Of a stretch of 7,647 bases of DNA, positions 5,189-7,647 are shown in pieces; the first letter of the stretch is position 1, and each line of letters opens with the position of its first letter. The stretch is from Odoribacteraceae bacterium (GTDB lineage: Bacteria > Bacteroidota > Bacteroidia > Bacteroidales > Marinifilaceae). A program made the position numbers and the translations under genes. The DNA lies in NCBI GenBank assembly GCA_031279175.1, contig JAITJA010000132.1:1-7647 (forward strand). The letters are read 5' to 3'. The notes below the pieces were generated by a model. That model searched no databases. It had not been told where the DNA came from and saw only the letters and a program-made list of their open reading frames with translations.

Positions 5189-7414
5189 ATGAAAAAAATC
5201 ACTCTATTACTTGCCGCCGCGCTCCTCGCCGGGTGCGCCGGGGACGAAAGTCTCTTCACCGGAAGCGACAACAGTATCATCACTTTCACCATCGAAAAGG
5301 AGGGCGTCGCGTTACATGCCGCCATCTCGCCGGGACTACTGCGGATCTCCGCGCCCGAACGACTCTCGCTCGCGGGGGCCACCGCTTCCGTCACCATCAG
5401 CGAGAACGCCTCCATAACCCCCGATCCCGCCAACATCAACAACTGGGACGACGAACAGACATTCACCGTCGTCTCGTACAACGGCACTAAAAATCAATAC
5501 ACCTACCGCGTCGACCGCCACCTCCTCTCACGCGAGGGAGACGTCACTCTCCTCACGCAAGAGGAGCTCGACGCCTTCGCAGCGTCCTTCGACGCGGACC
5601 AGATCGACGGATCTCTCACCATCGGGAACGCCTACGGGCAGGACTCCATCCGCTCCGTCGCGGCCCTCGAGGGAAAAATAAAAGTCATCACGAGAGACCT
5701 CGTCATAGAGAAAACTTTCGCCGGTAGCAACCTCGCCGGTCTCGCCGACAATCTCGAAAAGGTGGGTGACATACGCGTCGAAACCAACCAGGTACGTTCC
5801 GTCCGCTTCCCCCGACTCTCCGCCGTGCACGGTGACGTCAATATCCGGAGAAGCAGCATCGGCCCACTCGACACCATCGATTTCCCCGAGCTCGTCACCA
5901 TCGACAGGAACCTCGCGCTCTTCCGCGTCGACGCCCGCCACGTCGCCTTCCCGAAACTACAACAACTCACCGGCAGCATCAACGTCTACAACTCCGGCGG
6001 TAACAACGGCTCCGCCCTCACCGCCCTCAGCCTCCCACTCCTGCGGGAAGTCGGAGGCGACCTCGTCGCGGGAGAACAATCCTCCCTGAAAGAAATCGAC
6101 CTCCCCGCACTCTCCCGCGTCCACGGCCTCTTCTCCCTCCCCTCGCTACCTGCCCTCGAACGCCTCTCCGCCACGCGACTCGAGCGTGCCGGATCCCTCA
6201 ACATCAATGATGTAAAGGCGCTCGTCACCCTCGACCTCCCCGCCCTCTCCCGCGTCGACGGGAACATCACCATGGACCTCCTCGCCACCCTCGACACCAT
6301 CGGCCTGCCGGCACTCGAGCAATGCGGGGGGACGCTCTCCTTCTCCGGTTACGCCACCGGCAATCTCCGCGCTTTCTCCTTCCCCCGCCTCGAAAGCGTG
6401 CACGGGATCACCATCGCCGCTAACGTCAAGAACACTCCCCTCGACTTCCCCGCCCTGAAAAGCATCACCAACGACCTGATCGTTAACTCCACTTCCTTCA
6501 CCGCCATCGAGGGCTTCCCGCGACTCGAGACCATCGCGAACCGTCTCTCGCTTACCAGCGCTGCACTCGTCTCCTCCATCCGTCTGCCCGCGCTAAAAAA
6601 CGTCGGAACGCTATACCTTTATAACCTCCCCGCCCTGAAAACGCTGGACCTCCGCGGCCTCGACGTCGGTCTCCTGTACCTTCACGGCACTACCGTCAAC
6701 TCGCTTGCCATTACCGGAAACGACGACTTCCCCGGCAACATCTACATCGGCGGGTTCACTTCCGGGACGACCTCCATCCCGGTCACCTTCCAGGGATTCA
6801 AGAACGTCGGCGGCCTGGAAATCAACAGCGGCATGTACCTCGGTAACGTCGACCTCCCCTTCCTCGAACGGGTCAAGGGCCTCCTGAAAATCAATTTCAC
6901 GAACACTTACCAGTCCTCCGTCACCGTCAAGTTACCCGCTCTCCTCTCCGCCGGCGCCCTGCAAGCACTGACCATCGACGAGCTCTCCATGCCCTTGCTC
7001 GAGAATATCACGGGATACGCCGACGCCACCGGCGCCATCACCGGCGGCTTCTCTTGCATCCCTTACGACATGACGACCCTCTCGCTCCCTTCCTTGAAAC
7101 GCGTCGTCGGGGACCTCTCCATCACCGGCCTGGCAGCTGCACGCCCCTTGTCAACGCTCTCCTTCCCTCTTTTGAGCGAACTCACCGGCCAGCTAATCAT
7201 CACCGGCACGAGCAACACGAAGCTCCAGAGCCTGGAAGGTCTCAACGCCCTGACCTCTGTCGCTGGAGTCACCATCAGTAATTTCACGCGACTCGTCAAC
7301 TTCGCGCCCCTCAAGGGCGTCATCCCCCTGTCCCTTCCTGACGCCTGGAAGATCTCCGGCTGCGGCTATAACCCCACTCACCAGCAAATGGTCGACGGCG
7401 CGCACGCTCCGTGA
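5189..7414 (+). CDS. DUF5018-like / leucine-rich repeat lipoprotein, paralogue B
   Basis: A 741-residue lipoprotein with a classical LAGC lipobox (cysteine 16) followed by AGDES. It is a tandem paralogue of the preceding gene: both N-termini read F-x-G-[ST]-DN, then VTISENASITPDPANI here, and a 20-bp DNA stretch ATCAGCGAGAACGCCTCCAT is identical at 3296-3315 and 5396-5415. The DUF5018-like domain covers about 27-108. DGSLTIGNAYGQDSI then opens a repeat region with about 20 units such as TIDFPEL, EIDLPAL and TLSLPSL, each followed by a V-x-G-x-L-x-I strand. The shared interruption is at about 490-516 (GLDVGLLYLHG, GNDDFPG). The C-terminus has GCGYNPTHQQMVDG. Most of the repeat sequence has diverged from paralogue A, so the two probably bind different partners or form a pair. 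It is the last gene before the terminator-like hairpin. Confidence 0.94.
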   Translation: MKKITLLLAAALLAGCAGDESLFTGSDNSIITFTIEKEGVALHAAISPGLLRISAPERLSLAGATASVTISENASITPDPANINNWDDEQTFTVVSYNGTKNQYTYRVDRHLLSREGDVTLLTQEELDAFAASFDADQIDGSLTIGNAYGQDSIRSVAALEGKIKVITRDLVIEKTFAGSNLAGLADNLEKVGDIRVETNQVRSVRFPRLSAVHGDVNIRRSSIGPLDTIDFPELVTIDRNLALFRVDARHVAFPKLQQLTGSINVYNSGGNNGSALTALSLPLLREVGGDLVAGEQSSLKEIDLPALSRVHGLFSLPSLPALERLSATRLERAGSLNINDVKALVTLDLPALSRVDGNITMDLLATLDTIGLPALEQCGGTLSFSGYATGNLRAFSFPRLESVHGITIAANVKNTPLDFPALKSITNDLIVNSTSFTAIEGFPRLETIANRLSLTSAALVSSIRLPALKNVGTLYLYNLPALKTLDLRGLDVGLLYLHGTTVNSLAITGNDDFPGNIYIGGFTSGTTSIPVTFQGFKNVGGLEINSGMYLGNVDLPFLERVKGLLKINFTNTYQSSVTVKLPALLSAGALQALTIDELSMPLLENITGYADATGAITGGFSCIPYDMTTLSLPSLKRVVGDLSITGLAAARPLSTLSFPLLSELTGQLIITGTSNTKLQSLEGLNALTSVAGVTISNFTRLVNFAPLKGVIPLSLPDAWKISGCGYNPTHQQMVDGAHAP

Positions 7415-7434
7415 TCGCGTCCCCTTCCATCCAC

Positions 7435-7456
7435 CCCTCCCGGACCTCCGGGAGGG
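7435..7456 (+). terminator. GC-rich hairpin after the operon
   Basis: A perfect inverted repeat CCCTCCCGGA (7435-7444) / TCCGGGAGGG (7447-7456) starts 20 nt after the last stop codon. A realistic fold is a 9-bp, nearly all-GC stem with an ACCT loop. There is no T-tract after it, so it is not a textbook intrinsic terminator. It may act with the downstream C-rich tract or protect the 3' end of the mRNA. Confidence 0.6.
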
Positions 7457-7513
7457 CCCCCGCCTTCCCCTCCCTTCCCCCACCTCCTCCATCCACCCCC
7501 CGCCCCCCCTCCC
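7457..7513 (+). promoter_or_regulatory. C-rich polypyrimidine tract, possible Rho-loading site
   Basis: Of 57 bases, 52 are C or T; the only purines are G at 7462 and 7502 and A at 7482, 7491 and 7495. In the transcript this would be an unstructured, C-rich, G-poor stretch, the composition favoured by Rho utilisation sites, placed directly after the 3' hairpin. The function is inferred. A simple low-complexity expansion is the alternative. Confidence 0.4.
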
Positions 7514-7568
7514 GTGAAGATCGTCGCCAGCATCGATAACCTTTCCCAACCTCCCCCGGTCATCCATT

Positions 7569-7647
7569 AAAGTCCCCCACTCCTCCGTGAAAGTCCCCCA
7601 ATCCTCCGTGAAAGTCCCCTGATCACCCGTGAAAGTCCCCTGATCAC
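7569..7647 (+). repeat. 21-bp tandem repeat running off the window
   Basis: Units start at 7569, 7590, 7611 and 7632, each opening with AAAGTCCCC; the first three are 21 bp and the last is cut by the window end. Units 1 and 2 read AAAGTCCCCC then A(C/A)TCCTCCGTG; units 3 and 4 carry TGATCAC instead of the CTCC-type spacer. CCGTGAAAG spans every unit junction (7585-7593, 7606-7614, 7627-7635), and a diverged copy, CCGTGAAG, lies at 7512-7519. The 21-bp period equals about two helical turns, so the motifs lie on one DNA face. What follows downstream is not visible. Confidence 0.92.

Noticed and set aside
7569..7647. Right 21-bp array as CRISPR or as plasmid-type iterons
   Set aside because: There are no unique spacers, and no replication initiator gene is visible in the window. 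An origin cannot be supported from the repeat alone.

Overview
This window is from a member of the Bacteroidota, probably the order Bacteroidales, with an unusually GC-rich chromosome. The pointers are a perfect TAnnTTTG promoter box, start codons with little or no Shine-Dalgarno sequence, lipoproteins carrying acidic residues just after the lipid-anchored cysteine, and a cobalamin riboswitch of the form common in that phylum. The genus cannot be fixed from the sequence alone.

Layout: bases 1-123 hold three copies of a 41-bp tandem repeat. Bases 124-450 are non-coding and contain small inverted repeats, a weak terminator-like hairpin and a promoter interleaved with two CCGTGAAAG motifs. Bases 451-660 fold as a cobalamin (vitamin B12) riboswitch, followed by a 130-nt leader with competing hairpins. 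One four-gene operon then fills 792-7414 on the plus strand: a small polytopic membrane protein of the DUF6580 type, a lipoprotein with three PKD-like domains and a distinct C-terminal domain, and two tandem paralogous lipoproteins with a DUF5018-like N-terminal domain followed by a long array of leucine-rich, receptor-L-domain-like repeats. The genes overlap by 4 bp or are 12 bp apart. The operon ends in a very stable GC hairpin and a C-rich polypyrimidine tract. The window then runs into a 21-bp tandem repeat that shares its core with the motifs around the operon promoter.

Working together (inference): B12 limitation would relieve riboswitch repression and produce three lipoproteins, probably displayed on the cell surface, plus an inner-membrane protein. 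The plausible role is capture or handling of corrinoids. No BtuB, BtuG, BtuF, BtuC or BtuD homologue lies in the window, so these lipoproteins are either accessory parts of an uptake system encoded elsewhere or an uncharacterised corrinoid-binding set.
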